Below are positions 1 to 9,220 of a stretch of 44,656 bases of DNA, piece by piece. The stretch is from contig CAJNDS010000937.1 in the NCBI GenBank assembly GCA_905221605.1, positions 5,001-49,656 on the forward strand. Direction: 5' to 3'. The stretch's first letter is position 1. Each line of letters starts with the position of its first letter. The stretch comes from Symbiodinium natans (Eukaryota > Sar > Dinophyceae > Suessiales > Symbiodiniaceae). The translations under genes and the position numbers were made by a program. The notes below the pieces were generated by a model. It searched no databases. It was not told the origin of the DNA and worked only from the letters and a program-made list of their open reading frames with translations.

Positions 1-34
1 TGTTTTTTGTGCGCCGGGGAGCTCTTCCAGCGCA

Positions 35-262
35 GTGCGTTCTGAACCCGCTTGGTTCCCACGCATTTCTGTGGCCATGTGCCAGGTTGGCATCCATGTC
101 TTCTGCCTCGTGTCTTCTCTTGTACGCTTGGGGTACATCATCCTGGAGGCTTCTTGCAAGCAAGGGCTGGACATGGCTGCAGAAGCTGTTAATGACAACT
201 TGGTTGTTCGCTTCGCTTCTCTTCTTTGCTTTCTCTCACACTGTTTTTTGGCATGGCACATG
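35..262 (+). CDS. Putative internal exon of a multi-pass membrane protein
   Basis: An open frame encodes two hydrophobic stretches separated by a short polar loop: one around VGIHVFCLVSSLVRLGYII and one around ASLLCFLSHCFLAW. Composition and hydrophobic spacing look like two membrane helices, not random translation. The true exon edges are not clear, and there is no convincing start codon. It may belong with the membrane-type exons at 1104 and 1411, giving the 3' part of one membrane protein gene that begins left of the window. The family is not recognised. This is inference from composition only. Confidence 0.3.
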
Positions 263-1103
263 ACATGCCCTGACCCCGTCCGACTTTAAAGCAACGGCTG
301 TCGACGACTCAGAATGCCAAACAACATGCCAAACAACAAAAGATTCCAAAGCATCGAGGAGCCTCGGAGGCACGGAGCCGGCAAGGGGAGGGCCCAGAGC
401 CAAAAGGAGCGTTGTGGAGCCCTCCAAGCCACAAAAGGCCCGCCAAGGCCCGCCGAGGCCCTCGGGCCCTCCAAAGCCTCAAACAAAAAACATCTATGAA
501 ACCCAAGGTCCAGTAGTCCGAAGGGGGTTCCCTCTGAACAACGCGGGTTGCGGCATGGGGAAGAGCCACTTCTCAAGTCACCAATCGGCCTGGAAGCTTC
601 GGGCGGCGTGTCTGCAGCAACATAATGCATTGCAGCATACCGCCTTCATCTGCGTTCCTGATGCATTTCTTCCCTGCTATCGATGGTACGGCTGAGCACG
701 ACGGTCGGTGTTGTCAGGCAACCTTGGTTCACAGTCCGCGTGGTCGAGGGAGTTTGAGAGAACGAATGGTGCGCCGGCTTTGCTCTCAAGTTTCGTGGTG
801 TTGAAGCATTCGGTGCGGCATGCAGTCAGGCCGGCGCTTCATACACGGCCTTCTTCCCACTGTCAGCAGCTGCGTTTCTTTGCATCTGCCCGCCTCGCAG
901 TGACCGGGGACCGGGGACACAACCTGTGCTTGGCCATGTCTTTTTGTTGAAGGATCTGATCGTGTCTAGAGTCTAGATTTCGTGAAGGCCAGTACTGGCT
1001 TCGGCTGATAGACTTCATGGATCAGGCTGTTGAGAAGCCATGGTGACCCAAGCTTGCGCTGTCACTTTACTGGGATATGGAGAGCATCAACCATCGGCGG
1101 CAG

Positions 1104-1176
1104 GTACCAGAATCCCTTAATCTTGCTCTGCCTGCTTTTCCTGATACTCGAAGCTGCGCACGATTGCATGCTTTGA
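1104..1176 (+). CDS. Candidate short exon with a membrane helix
   Basis: After a CAG at 1101-1103, one frame reads YQNPLILLCLLFLILEAAHD, a strong hydrophobic helix, and ends at a stop at 1174-1176. A competing frame over the same bases (about 1077-1265) is also open and ends next to a possible GTACCT donor, so the choice is uncertain. It is grouped tentatively with the hydrophobic exon at 1411-1511. Confidence 0.22.
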
Positions 1177-1410
1177 GCTTACCGATCACAGCAGAAGCAG
1201 CCCAGTCCACCGGGGTCACGCTTGCGAACGAGCTCACTGAATTCACTGAGGTACCTGCAAGGTGAACACTTTGTCCTGGAAGGGTGGGAGACTTGTGGAG
1301 AATCCAAAGACGCATGCAATGCTGGGCTTTGAGATGCTACTTTTGCCGCTGCAGGGCTTAAGGGGGCTTGAATGCCTTTTGGTCGCCTTTTTAGCCTCGT
1401 TTGCGCTTTA

Positions 1411-1511
1411 GGCTCTACTTCTTCTGGCTGTCGGCCCTCAGCGTCGGAGCGGCCTTCCTCGGCGTCAGCATCGCCTGGTGCGTCTCCAAGATTCGTCTTC
1501 AGACTGATTAG
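1411..1511 (+). CDS. Putative terminal exon of a membrane protein
   Basis: The block follows a 3' splice-like sequence (tttgcgctttag, ending at 1411) and encodes a clear transmembrane helix around FFWLSALSVGAAFLGVSIAW. A short basic tail (CVSKIRLQTD) and a stop at 1509-1511 follow. A helix followed by a basic cytoplasmic tail is typical of the C-terminus of a multi-pass membrane protein. A longer overlapping frame (1372-1941) is rich in Ser, Pro and Arg and is judged to be its shadow. Function is unknown. Confidence 0.4.
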
Positions 1512-3986
1512 TCATCCGATTTCGTCCTGGTGTTGGTCTCGGACACGGGGTCCCATTGGCAGGGAGCCTCTGACCGAGGCATCTCTACAAGCGAATGCGC
1601 CGGGTGCTGAGCTCTTGCAGTTTGCTTGCACCTGCGTTCTTGGATGGGACCTATGGGACCTGCTCACATCTGCTCGCGTCTCGCCAGACGGAGGCTCATG
1701 GCTCACAGCAGATGCTGGAAATGCTGTCTTCAAGCGGACTTTAGTTTCCTCGATTCTGGCGCGCGCCTCAAACGCCTTCTGCACTGTGGAAATTGGTGTG
1801 ACCGCATTCCCACAGACATGGCTCACGAAGCCTGGTGCAACCTTGAGGACAGATCCAACTCAAGCAAGTGAGACATGTTTCTGCCAAATACTGTCAAGTT
1901 TACAACAATCTTCAAGTCGTTTCTCAAAGTCTGGATCTTGACAGGATTTTCGATTCATGTTCCAGATCTTGCCTAATCGAAACATCACTCATGAGCCGAG
2001 CAACGTAGCATCTGGGCCAACACGGATAGTATGGGCATAGATTTCACCTCTTGCTCTCGCATGGTTTGTTCAGGCTTCAAGGAATTCCACTCTCCTTTCC
2101 CTCAAGGGCTAGATGGGCCTGCTCGGACTCTAATCGGATCAGTTCAGCCAGATCATGATCCGATGGGGCACATTCGTCCGGGCTTCGTCCGGACCGACCC
2201 AATGTTTTCTTGGTTCGATAGTGGGAACATGCATTTGGGTAACGTCGCGATGAGATGCCAATGTGCATTGTTGTGCAAGGTATCCGCGAGCTCTGCCCGG
2301 GTGCCCAGTGCATGACACGAGGGCAGGAATCAAAACGTTTTGGCTGTTTCGCAGCTTTGTAAGGTTTGCATGCTCGTCCTAAGCGTTGTGCAAGCGCTCG
2401 TGGGCCGGTACTTCCCGTGGCAGCAGTCTCAGATAGTCTCAGACTGTCAGACCAACGGAGTGTCTAAGCAACAAGGTTGCTCTCTCTCTCTCTCTCTCGC
2501 CTGTGCCGCTCGAAGAGTCGCAGAGGCCTTGCTTCCAATGTTGGGTGGCCGGCCGTCTGCTGGAGGCGCCTTCACAGCTCGACCATCTGAATTCACCCAC
2601 GTGCTTCTGACCAGTTGGCCTATCTTGTGATGGTGCTCCGTGCTGTGGGCCGCGCAGTGGGTCGAGCTGAAGCCCAAGCCATAGTGAGGCCACGCGTCTG
2701 TCGAAGACTTTTGCAGAGCAAGACTTTTCCAGCGCAACACTTTTGCAGAGCAAGACTCCGCCTTGCACTGCAGTTGCAGCTTTTTTGCACTCTTGCAGCT
2801 TGCGCTCTTGCAGTCCCAACAACTCGGTGTTGCCCCATTTGCGGGAGAGCAGCTTTGCCAGGGCCTTGACTATTCGATGACATGTGAAGTGCAAAGCCTT
2901 GAATGCTTCGACATCTAAGCATCTCACAAGGCAGAAAGCTGCACAAGCCAGGGAAGCCCTGGTGGTTGGGAGGCGATTTGTGGATACTTGCGACCGTCAC
3001 TAGTATGAGTTTGCCACGTCAGCTTCGAAGCCAGCAAAATTTCTGATGAGAGAGGTCGGCATGTTGGTTGGTTGGGTTTAGGTGGAGTGGTGGGAAACTC
3101 ATCCTGATGCCTGCCAGACTATCCTTTGAGGGTTGAGGCTCCTCTTTTGATAAGCCCCTCTGCAGTGTCGTCGAGCTTTCGTCCCTCGCTGCGCTCCACA
3201 ACTATTTACACTGACATGTGTGTGCCAGGCATTCTGGATAAGTCCCCCTCAAGGTGCCGCCAGTGGAAGACAAGCAAGAAGTACAAGCTTCCAAAGTGAA
3301 GTACAGGCAGGCATTGGCGGAATGATGCGAATGGATTACGGATGTGGTTTGCCAGGCACACAGCCCTCAGAGTTCCGCTCCTGAGCCCACCTAGTGGGCG
3401 GTGCCAGGTGGCAGCCAGCGGGTTTTTAGCAGGGTTTTTGCATTGCGCATTCTGTGTCTGTCTTGCCCGCAGGCCTGCTGAGCCGCAATGACATCAATTG
3501 AACACTTCGACCTCGACCCACCGCGACAGAAAATATGGGAGGGCCCGCAGATCACGTTGCTTGCCAACACGGGGAGGTGAGGAATTCGGGCATATGAAAG
3601 CTTGGAAGATGTGCCCTGGCAGGATCGGACCCCAGCGATATGCATGTGCTTGCTGGGATGCTATGACGCCATGAGCAAGAACCTCGGACCCAAGGCCCAG
3701 CCGCACGGTATGCCATACCTTTTTGAAGAAAGCTCCTTGGATTGCGCACTGCGTAGCACCATCACACGTGGACATTGGAGGTCACCGCTGAACGCATTCT
3801 GCCGTTGATCATGCCCCTCCTTGCGGAGGAGGGTCTGTCTTTCGATCAGTCTGGGCCTAGGATGTTGTAGACATGCATTACGAAAATGGACGAAGTGGCT
3901 GCGAAGAGACTGCACCGAGCAGGTGGGAAACTCAGCTGACCGTCGCGAAGAAACTGATGCAGCGGGACCTTTGGCAGCAAAGGAGG
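1512..3986. other. Region with no confident gene
   Basis: Both strands have only short, compositionally odd frames here. A (TC)n microsatellite lies at 2480-2498. Around 2712-2812 there are several imperfect copies of a GCAGAGCAAGACTT-like word and of TTGCAGCTT. At 3878-3985 a charged open frame (around KKLMQRDLWQQ) runs up to the TG microsatellite and could be an exon, but no splice sites decide it. Confidence 0.5.
2480..2498. repeat. (TC)n microsatellite
   Basis: An uninterrupted run of TC dinucleotides, about nine units. Confidence 0.85.
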
Positions 3987-4012
3987 GTGTGTGTGTGTGT
4001 GTGTGTGTGTGT

Positions 4013-4061
<49 letters not shown>
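3987..4061. repeat. (TG)n microsatellite, left flank of the retroelement
   Basis: About 75 bases of GT/TG repeat with one TCTC interruption near 4012. It stops exactly where the A1 repeat of the retroelement starts and resumes at the other end at 12933. It is therefore the insertion target, split by the element. Confidence 0.9.
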
Positions 4062-4063
<2 letters not shown>

Positions 4064-4181
4064 GCACTGCATGTTAGCATGGCTGGTTGGCTGCAGGGCC
4101 TACATGCGTCGTGAAACTTAACACTCCAACACGCAGCCTTGGCTCGGCAGCTCTCCTTTCTCACTCTCTTTCTTCTTTTGT
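4062..4181 (+). repeat. Split direct repeat A1 (left terminus)
   Basis: 120 bp beginning ttgcactgcatg and ending tttcttcttttgt. It recurs at 12572-12691 with one mismatch (A at 4120, C at 12630). Its left edge abuts the TG microsatellite. Its right part is a pyrimidine tract leading into the recombinase gene. Confidence 0.93.
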
Positions 4182-4185
4182 GGAG
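4151..4185 (+). promoter_or_regulatory. Pyrimidine tract plus AG: candidate spliced-leader acceptor for the recombinase mRNA
   Basis: A nearly pure C/T run (ctctcctttctcactctctt and onward) ends in ttttgtggag, with the AG at 4184-4185, only 12 bases before the ATG at 4198. Dinoflagellate mRNAs receive a trans-spliced leader at such acceptors. The tract is part of repeat A, so each circle or new copy would carry it. Use as an acceptor is inferred. Confidence 0.45.
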
Positions 4186-4197
4186 GGCTGCCTCGCC

Positions 4198-6168
4198 ATG
4201 GCTTTCTCAGATACGGTGCGGGAGCACCTGTCATCAGAGGCTGCGACTTGGCTCCTGGCCCTGGGCTGTTGCTCCTCACTGGATGTGGCTTATATGTGGG
4301 CTGATGGTGGAGCGCTCTATTCTGACTATGCTTCGACCTGCCCGCAGGATTTCGCGGGGGCATGTCAGCTGGTTGCGTTCTGGAGTCGTTGCCACCGGCT
4401 GTCAAGCATCGATGTGGCCACCTGTTCCAGTGAGGTGCAGCTATGCAGGCGGAGCATCCTGCCTTTTGGACCGCGGACGCTGCAAGGCCATGAGCCTCTT
4501 CTTCAGGCACGGCCTAAGGGAGCGGCTCGAGCTCTGGTACCGTGGAGAGTGTCTTCGCAGCCTGTTGCCACGACCATAGCTCAGAGGGATCGACCGTTGC
4601 GGCCCTCCGACAGCTTGCGCAAGAAGTGTGTGGCGCTCTTCGTGGTGCTCTACCAGTATATCTTGGACGCAGCAGAGATTGGTTTTCCGGTCCTGAATTT
4701 GAGTGACGCAGACGAGGTCTGGCGGGCCACTCAGTTAGTGCTGGGTGGTGCCATGCGGCTGTCTGAAGGACACATAGCAACCATAACTGCTGGTTTGAAA
4801 CGATGGATTCGTTTCGCCGTTGCGCACAGTGTTGATATCAGGCGTCCCCATGCCCGCGACTTGGCCTCCTTTCTTCAGGAGGTTAGCAAGGGCGGGCCTA
4901 CTGCTGCAGCCTCCCTTTGGCAGATGTTTCGCTGGCTTCGCTCTAACGTCGGAGCCGAGTTCGATGTCGAGCATTTCTTAGTGCGTCCTTTCAGGCTGCA
5001 TGCCCCTGGACATGTCCAGCAACAACGGGATGAGTTAGAGCCTTGGGAGTTTGCAAACATGTTGATCTGTGCTGCTGAATTGACAGGTTGCCCTCGAACC
5101 CTAGCAGCCCCTTGCCTTGTGTCTGCGGCTTCGTGCATTCGCTTCCGGCATATGCAGAGATCAGTCTTCTTTCGTGATCATGGTGCTTGGCTGGAGTTCC
5201 GGTGCGCCATGGGTAAGAGCCGAAGGCAGGGCGTCCGGCCCCCGTACCACTGGGCCCTCCCGCAGCTGGTCTTCGAAGGTTTCGACTTGCTGGCAGAGAT
5301 CTGTTCCGTGGTGGTCCGTCAGAGCAAAGCGGGGGCCGATTTTCTTTGGCCTCGGCCAGTGCTGACACCGGAAGAGCTGTGGCAGGTCGTGGAGCTTACA
5401 CCGCTGGATGTGGGGCGCCAGCTGAGCCCTTCGAGATTCATGGAGTTCTTCAGGGGTCTCCTTTCGCGGTGTGGCCTCCCCGCGGAAGAGGTGGCCAGAG
5501 CAGGCTACAACCGTCTTAGGCGTTTTTTGCCTACGGGTGGTTCTACGCTGGGTCTTGATGAGATTTCCATGCAAGCTATCGGCTCCTGGACAGAGCCGGC
5601 GCAGGCGCAGCAGGGTGCCAAGCGCCAGAAGCTCATGTCCACGCATTATGCAGGAAATAAGCTTGACAATAGCCTGCAGGCTAAGCAGCAAGTGCTTCAG
5701 GCAGTGGTCAGGGCCATCCGTCGAATGCAAGGCCATAGGAAGGGATCGCCGCAGCTTTTCCCTTCCCAGTCATTGCTCTGGTCGCATGTTACGGCCCCCT
5801 CTCTTTCTGCACCGAGGGGGCATGCCCCCAAAAAGGACAGCGCGGCAACTTCGGAGATCTCTTCCTCGCAGAGCTCTTCCAGCTCGTCTGGCGAGGCTGA
5901 GGATTTGAGTTCTTCGGGGGAGGAGGTGCTTCCCGTAGCCGATGTGGATGACTGGGCCTGGTTCCAGCAGAGGGCGAAGTTCCACGTTGTGCAGTGCAGG
6001 GATGATGGTGAGCGCCTTGTACCGTTCTGCCGAAAAGCTGCTTTCCCGCAGGACCCTACGCGCACAGGCTCTGGCTTGCCGCCTATGGAGGGCGCTGTTT
6101 GCCAACGTTGCCTCCGTAGTGTGCCTAAGCTCTTGAAAGCCCGGCTCCTCGAGTCGCGGGGCCTATGA
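4198..6168 (+). CDS. Tyrosine recombinase of the retroelement
   Basis: It encodes a 656-residue recombinase expected to integrate the circular cDNA form of the element into DNA. Numbered from the ATG at 4198, it carries the catalytic arginine in SCIRFRHMQRS (R315), the beta-strand lysine in AMGKSRRQG (K340), an HxxR-type box in YNRLRRFLPT where histidine is replaced by asparagine (N438, R441), the GSW tryptophan (W464) and the nucleophilic tyrosine in STHYAGNK (Y484). About 310 residues precede R315 and may bind DNA. After Y484 come a serine-rich linker (about 550-574), a DWAWFQ motif (585-590) and a CxxC pair (C635, C638). The ATG at 4198 has a good context (gccATGg). An in-frame ATG at 4087 lies inside repeat A1 and is less likely. 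Putting the recombinase before Gag is unusual for the order. Confidence 0.88.
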   Translation: MAFSDTVREHLSSEAATWLLALGCCSSLDVAYMWADGGALYSDYASTCPQDFAGACQLVAFWSRCHRLSSIDVATCSSEVQLCRRSILPFGPRTLQGHEPLLQARPKGAARALVPWRVSSQPVATTIAQRDRPLRPSDSLRKKCVALFVVLYQYILDAAEIGFPVLNLSDADEVWRATQLVLGGAMRLSEGHIATITAGLKRWIRFAVAHSVDIRRPHARDLASFLQEVSKGGPTAAASLWQMFRWLRSNVGAEFDVEHFLVRPFRLHAPGHVQQQRDELEPWEFANMLICAAELTGCPRTLAAPCLVSAASCIRFRHMQRSVFFRDHGAWLEFRCAMGKSRRQGVRPPYHWALPQLVFEGFDLLAEICSVVVRQSKAGADFLWPRPVLTPEELWQVVELTPLDVGRQLSPSRFMEFFRGLLSRCGLPAEEVARAGYNRLRRFLPTGGSTLGLDEISMQAIGSWTEPAQAQQGAKRQKLMSTHYAGNKLDNSLQAKQQVLQAVVRAIRRMQGHRKGSPQLFPSQSLLWSHVTAPSLSAPRGHAPKKDSAATSEISSSQSSSSSSGEAEDLSSSGEEVLPVADVDDWAWFQQRAKFHVVQCRDDGERLVPFCRKAAFPQDPTRTGSGLPPMEGAVCQRCLRSVPKLLKARLLESRGL

Positions 6169-6212
6169 ACCCTGCACGAGCAGCGCGGCTGGAGGGGGAA
6201 GAAAAAATGCTA

Positions 6213-6960
6213 GCTTCTTTCCACATGTACGGTGAGGCGTGTGCTCCTGCATGGACAGAGCAACGTTTTCACCCACAATGCACATGTTGTATGCCCTTCC
6301 ACGTGTGCTGTCTGCTTCGCGACGCCACGTGCGAGGTCGCGCAGGTTTTGCCACAACTCATTTGTGTTCGCAGGCACGTTGTTCCAAAAGCGTTGCAGTC
6401 CCGGACACTGCTTCTTTCCACATGTACGGTGAGACGTGTGCTCCTGCATGGACAGAGCAACGTTTTCACCCACAATGCACATGTTGTATGCCCTTCCACG
6501 TGTGCTGTCTGCTTCGCGACGCCACGTGCGAGGTCGCACAGGTTTTGCCACAACTCATTTGTGTTCGCAGGCACGTTGTTCCAGAAGCGTTGCAGTTCGA
6601 ACACTGCTTCTTTCCACATGTACGGTGAGACGTGTGCTCCTGCGTGGGCAGAGCAACGTTTTTCACCCACAATGCACGTGTTGTATGCCCTTCCACGTGT
6701 GCTGTCTGCTTCGCGATGCCACGTGTGAGGTCGCACAGGTTTTGCCACAACTCATTTGTGTTCGCAGGCACGTTGTTCCAAAAGCGTTGCAGTCCCGAAT
6801 ACTGCTTCTTTTCACATGTACGGTGAGACGTGTGCTCCTGCATGGACAGAGCAACGTTTTCGCCCGCAGTGCACATGTTGTATGCCCTTCCCACGTGTGT
6901 TGTCTGCTTCGCGATGCCACGTTCGAGGTCTTCAGAGCCTCTCTCTTTCCACATGTAATA
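6213..6960 (+). repeat. Tandem array of a 197-bp repeat, four units
   Basis: Units start at 6213, 6410, 6606 and 6804 (lengths 197, 196 and 198, and a truncated fourth of about 150). Each starts gcttctttccacatgtacgg and contains acaatgcacatgttgtatgc and tgtgttcgcaggcacgttg. Neighbouring copies differ by only a few bases. The unit length is not a multiple of three and drifts by one base, so the long frames on both strands over this stretch are not a conserved protein. The array lies between the recombinase and Gag genes and could hold promoter, packaging or recombination signals. Confidence 0.92.
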
Positions 6961-7337
6961 ATGCTTCACGTAGTTTTCCATCTCTGCAGTTGTGACGGCA
7001 GTACGCGTGTGACTTTACCAGACTCCGCGCTCTGTGTTTTTGCACCAGGGCTGCTGGTGGGGTCTTGCTGCTGAAGAACTTTGTGGAGTTCAGCTTTTGT
7101 GCTCAACTGTGTGACATGGAACGTTGGCCCTCGGAGTGCTCCTTGCAAATTCACGACGGACTGCCACGTTTTGCCACTACTTTGCGCGCGCATGCAGTTT
7201 GAGTAACGTGACAGAATGTTCGCGGGTAAAATCTATTTTTTTCCCTTTCATCTCAACAGATCTGTCAGAGCTTGGTAAAGATCCGCAGTTTTCCTCAAGT
7301 TTGCACCTGCAATCCCCCCCGTACGGTGGTGGCTGCG
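6961..7337 (+). promoter_or_regulatory. Leader region upstream of Gag with a candidate splice acceptor
   Basis: This non-coding stretch separates the tandem array from the Gag start. At 7234-7259 a pyrimidine-rich run (ctatttttttccctttcatc) ends in caacag, with the AG at 7258-7259, about 78 bases before the Gag ATG. This is a good candidate acceptor for spliced-leader addition to a separate Gag-Pol mRNA. No TATA-like element was recognised. An internal promoter here is inferred. Confidence 0.4.
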
Positions 7338-8486
7338 ATGGCCTCGGCCAGCCGTGTGGACCTCAATGCGGACGACAAAGGCCTTCGGACCTGTTGGACT
7401 TCGTGCAATGTGCTTCCTGAGTGGCAAGAAGCCATTCTCCAGCACCACAAGCTTGAGACGCTCGACGACTTCGTCTTCATGATCAACAAGCAAGAGTGGG
7501 AGACGTCCCTCAATGCTTTCTGCCAGGAGGTGAACGCTATCAGGGACAACAGGCTCGCGCTGGCGCGAGTCAAGGCTTCATGGCAGGCCGGGTCAACGGC
7601 CATCCAGGCATGCCAGCAGACTGCCATTCAGCACCAGAGCGACATGGACCTCGATGATCCGTTGCCGGAGGCCACGTTGCAAACTCTGCAACATGACTGG
7701 AAACGATCGTACCAGTTGGTGATGGAGCCTCATCTCGAGCCTGCAGATAGCTTGAGAGGAAGAGTTTACAGGGAGTTCAAGCGCCGCACAATGTCTGTCT
7801 TGGACGCTCGGAAGATCAAGACCATCGTTGCCCAGTCCATGCCATCCAGAGAAGAGAACATTCTCCTTCACACCGGGGTCGTCCTTCAGATGCACAAAGA
7901 GTCTCTCGCGCCTTTGCGCAGCGCCGTGGAGTACTACTGGGCACTTCGCACCTTGGCTTACGCTTGGGCCTTTGCAGGGAACTACATGTGTAAGGACAGT
8001 GACGGCGTCGAAAGGAAGATGATTGGCCTCACCGAGAGCCTCAACTATGCAGATGTCAGTTTGCGGAACTGCGTGGAGTTTGGTGGGGGCAGCCTCGCTT
8101 GGTATGAGCGTAACGACAAGCTCACCCGGGGTAAGATGGCCAGTTTGGTCCGCAGAGGTGATAATGCTTGCACGGCGCTGGCGACAGCCCTGCAGGAGAC
8201 GCACCTCGAGTGGCGAGCGCCGCCAGCTCGGTCCTTGGAGAGCGCCGGTGCCCCTGAGCCCAAGCGTCGTGTCACAGCTGACCCGTCCGCCACCTCGCCA
8301 AACAAGGCTCCCCGTTTGCAAACCGTCTCCATGGCTAAAGGTGGCCGCAAGTTCTGCAAGGCTTACAATGACGGCAGGGGGTGCAACCGTTCTCCATGCC
8401 CGGACCTTCATACCTGCGACGTCCGGCTGCCGTCCGGAGCGGCTTGCAACAGCACTCAGCACACCAGGCTGCAGCATCCTGCCTGA
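7338..8486 (+). CDS. Gag-like protein with C-terminal CCCH zinc finger
   Basis: It encodes 382 residues from the ATG at 7338 (context gcgATGgcc); an in-frame ATG at 7272 is less favoured. The body is mostly alpha-helical in appearance, with no enzyme motifs. A basic, Pro/Ala-rich stretch precedes the end. The C-terminus has FCKAYNDGRGCNRSPCPDLH, a C-x8-C-x4-C-x3-H finger (C340, C349, C354, H358), followed by further Cys/His residues in the last 25. Its place just before the Pol region and its nucleic-acid-binding finger fit a retroelement Gag that packages RNA. It ends at a TGA at 8484-8486, but the same frame stays open to 9167, so Pol might be reached by readthrough. The capsid role is inferred; the fold cannot be confirmed by eye. 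Confidence 0.72.
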   Translation: MASASRVDLNADDKGLRTCWTSCNVLPEWQEAILQHHKLETLDDFVFMINKQEWETSLNAFCQEVNAIRDNRLALARVKASWQAGSTAIQACQQTAIQHQSDMDLDDPLPEATLQTLQHDWKRSYQLVMEPHLEPADSLRGRVYREFKRRTMSVLDARKIKTIVAQSMPSREENILLHTGVVLQMHKESLAPLRSAVEYYWALRTLAYAWAFAGNYMCKDSDGVERKMIGLTESLNYADVSLRNCVEFGGGSLAWYERNDKLTRGKMASLVRRGDNACTALATALQETHLEWRAPPARSLESAGAPEPKRRVTADPSATSPNKAPRLQTVSMAKGGRKFCKAYNDGRGCNRSPCPDLHTCDVRLPSGAACNSTQHTRLQHPA

Positions 8487-8960
8487 AGAGGGGAAGGCCC
8501 CTCTTCGCACTCAGTGGGGCTCCCGGAAATTCCTGAGAGTGCATGCTCTTTCGAGCGTTGCGAGATACCCTTCGTTCAGGGTTCGGCTCCCGGCTCAGAT
8601 ATCACTCCTGACACTAGTGAGGCGGAGTTGCTCCCCCCCCCGCAGGTCTGCCAACAGGTCAGACGTCAGGCTTGTGATCCAGAGCCGCCTCTCTCATCCT
8701 TGGCCTCAATTGCGCATTCAACTGCATTGAGCAGCGCACGTAGGGTTGAGCTAGGGCTAGGTCCCGAACCCGCCGTGGTTTCCCCTAGGTTCCCTAACCC
8801 GCCATCTCCTGCGCAGGTGCCGAAAGCTGGAGCGCAGCAATGTGCACGCAGGGTTGCCCTAGGTCCCGAACCCGCCGTGGTTTCCCCTAGTCCCCCTTTG
8901 GTGCCTGCTTCTTTGTCCATGCAAGATGTCGCGCAACGTTTGCGTGCAGCTCGTCCAGTG
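8487..8960 (+). CDS. Proline-rich linker frame between Gag and methyltransferase
   Basis: Directly after the Gag stop, the same frame stays open and encodes a low-complexity Ser/Pro/Ala/Glu-rich stretch ending near QDVAQRLRAARPVTW. It contains an in-frame duplication: a perfect 32-base direct repeat at 8757-8788 and 8859-8890, spaced 102 bases (34 codons), both encoding LGPEPAVVSP. Keeping the frame across the duplication suggests the stretch is translated. An independent start could be the ATG at 8514. The frame then disagrees with the methyltransferase frame by -1 near 8960. It may be an N-terminal extension of Pol or the start of a separate methyltransferase reading frame. Confidence 0.45.
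8757..8890 (+). repeat. Perfect 32-bp direct repeat pair in the linker
   Basis: ctaggtcccgaacccgccgt plus the next 12 bases occurs at 8757-8788 and again at 8859-8890. Less exact similarity extends to the left of each copy (GCACG(T/C)AGGGTTG). The 102-bp offset keeps the reading frame. Confidence 0.9.
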
Positions 8961-8962
8961 AC

Positions 8963-9220
8963 ATGGAGAGGCAGTGGGGACCTCCCAACATACCGCCCAT
9001 CCGCGGCACGTGGCTTGTCCTTGACTTGTGGGCTGGCTTCAGTGGCCTCTGTGTGGCGCTCCTGGGCCTTGGTGTCTCTTTCTATGCCCTCGCAGCCGAG
9101 TTGGACGAGCAAGCGCGGGAGTGTGCGTCTCGCAGTATGCCCAGCATTGTCCACGTTCCCAGGGTAGAGGACATTTGCGTTGAATGCCTGCTGCCTTTTC
9201 TCCAGCGTCGCAGTGTTAGG
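8963..9220 (+). CDS. C5-cytosine DNA methyltransferase, N-terminal part (motifs I-III)
   Basis: From the ATG at 8963 this frame encodes the AdoMet-binding half of a C5-cytosine methyltransferase. Motif I is VLDLWAGFSGLCVALLGLG (D21 begins the DLxAGxSG box). Motif II has the acidic residues in AAELDEQ (E46, D48). Motif III is VEDI (68-71). The sequence then runs to SVR at 9218-9220. The next motif, PCQ, lies in the -1 frame, where the string CHSPCQPHSSLNRKHKG follows immediately. In the present frame translation would end at 9256. The catalytic domain is therefore split by a -1 step at a GGGG run (9219-9222), from a one-base-type indel or from recoding. No canonical slippery heptamer is visible. 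Confidence 0.75.

Noticed and set aside
1372-1941. 189-codon plus-strand frame
   Set aside because: Ser/Arg/Pro-rich with no domain, and it overlaps a better frame encoding a clear membrane helix that ends at 1511.
6213-6960. CRISPR-like array
   Set aside because: Whole 197-bp units repeat without unique spacers, in a eukaryotic retroelement.
6210-6981. Several long frames on both strands over the tandem array
   Set aside because: They arise from the 197-bp repeat; unit length changes break any constant frame and no domain is recognisable.
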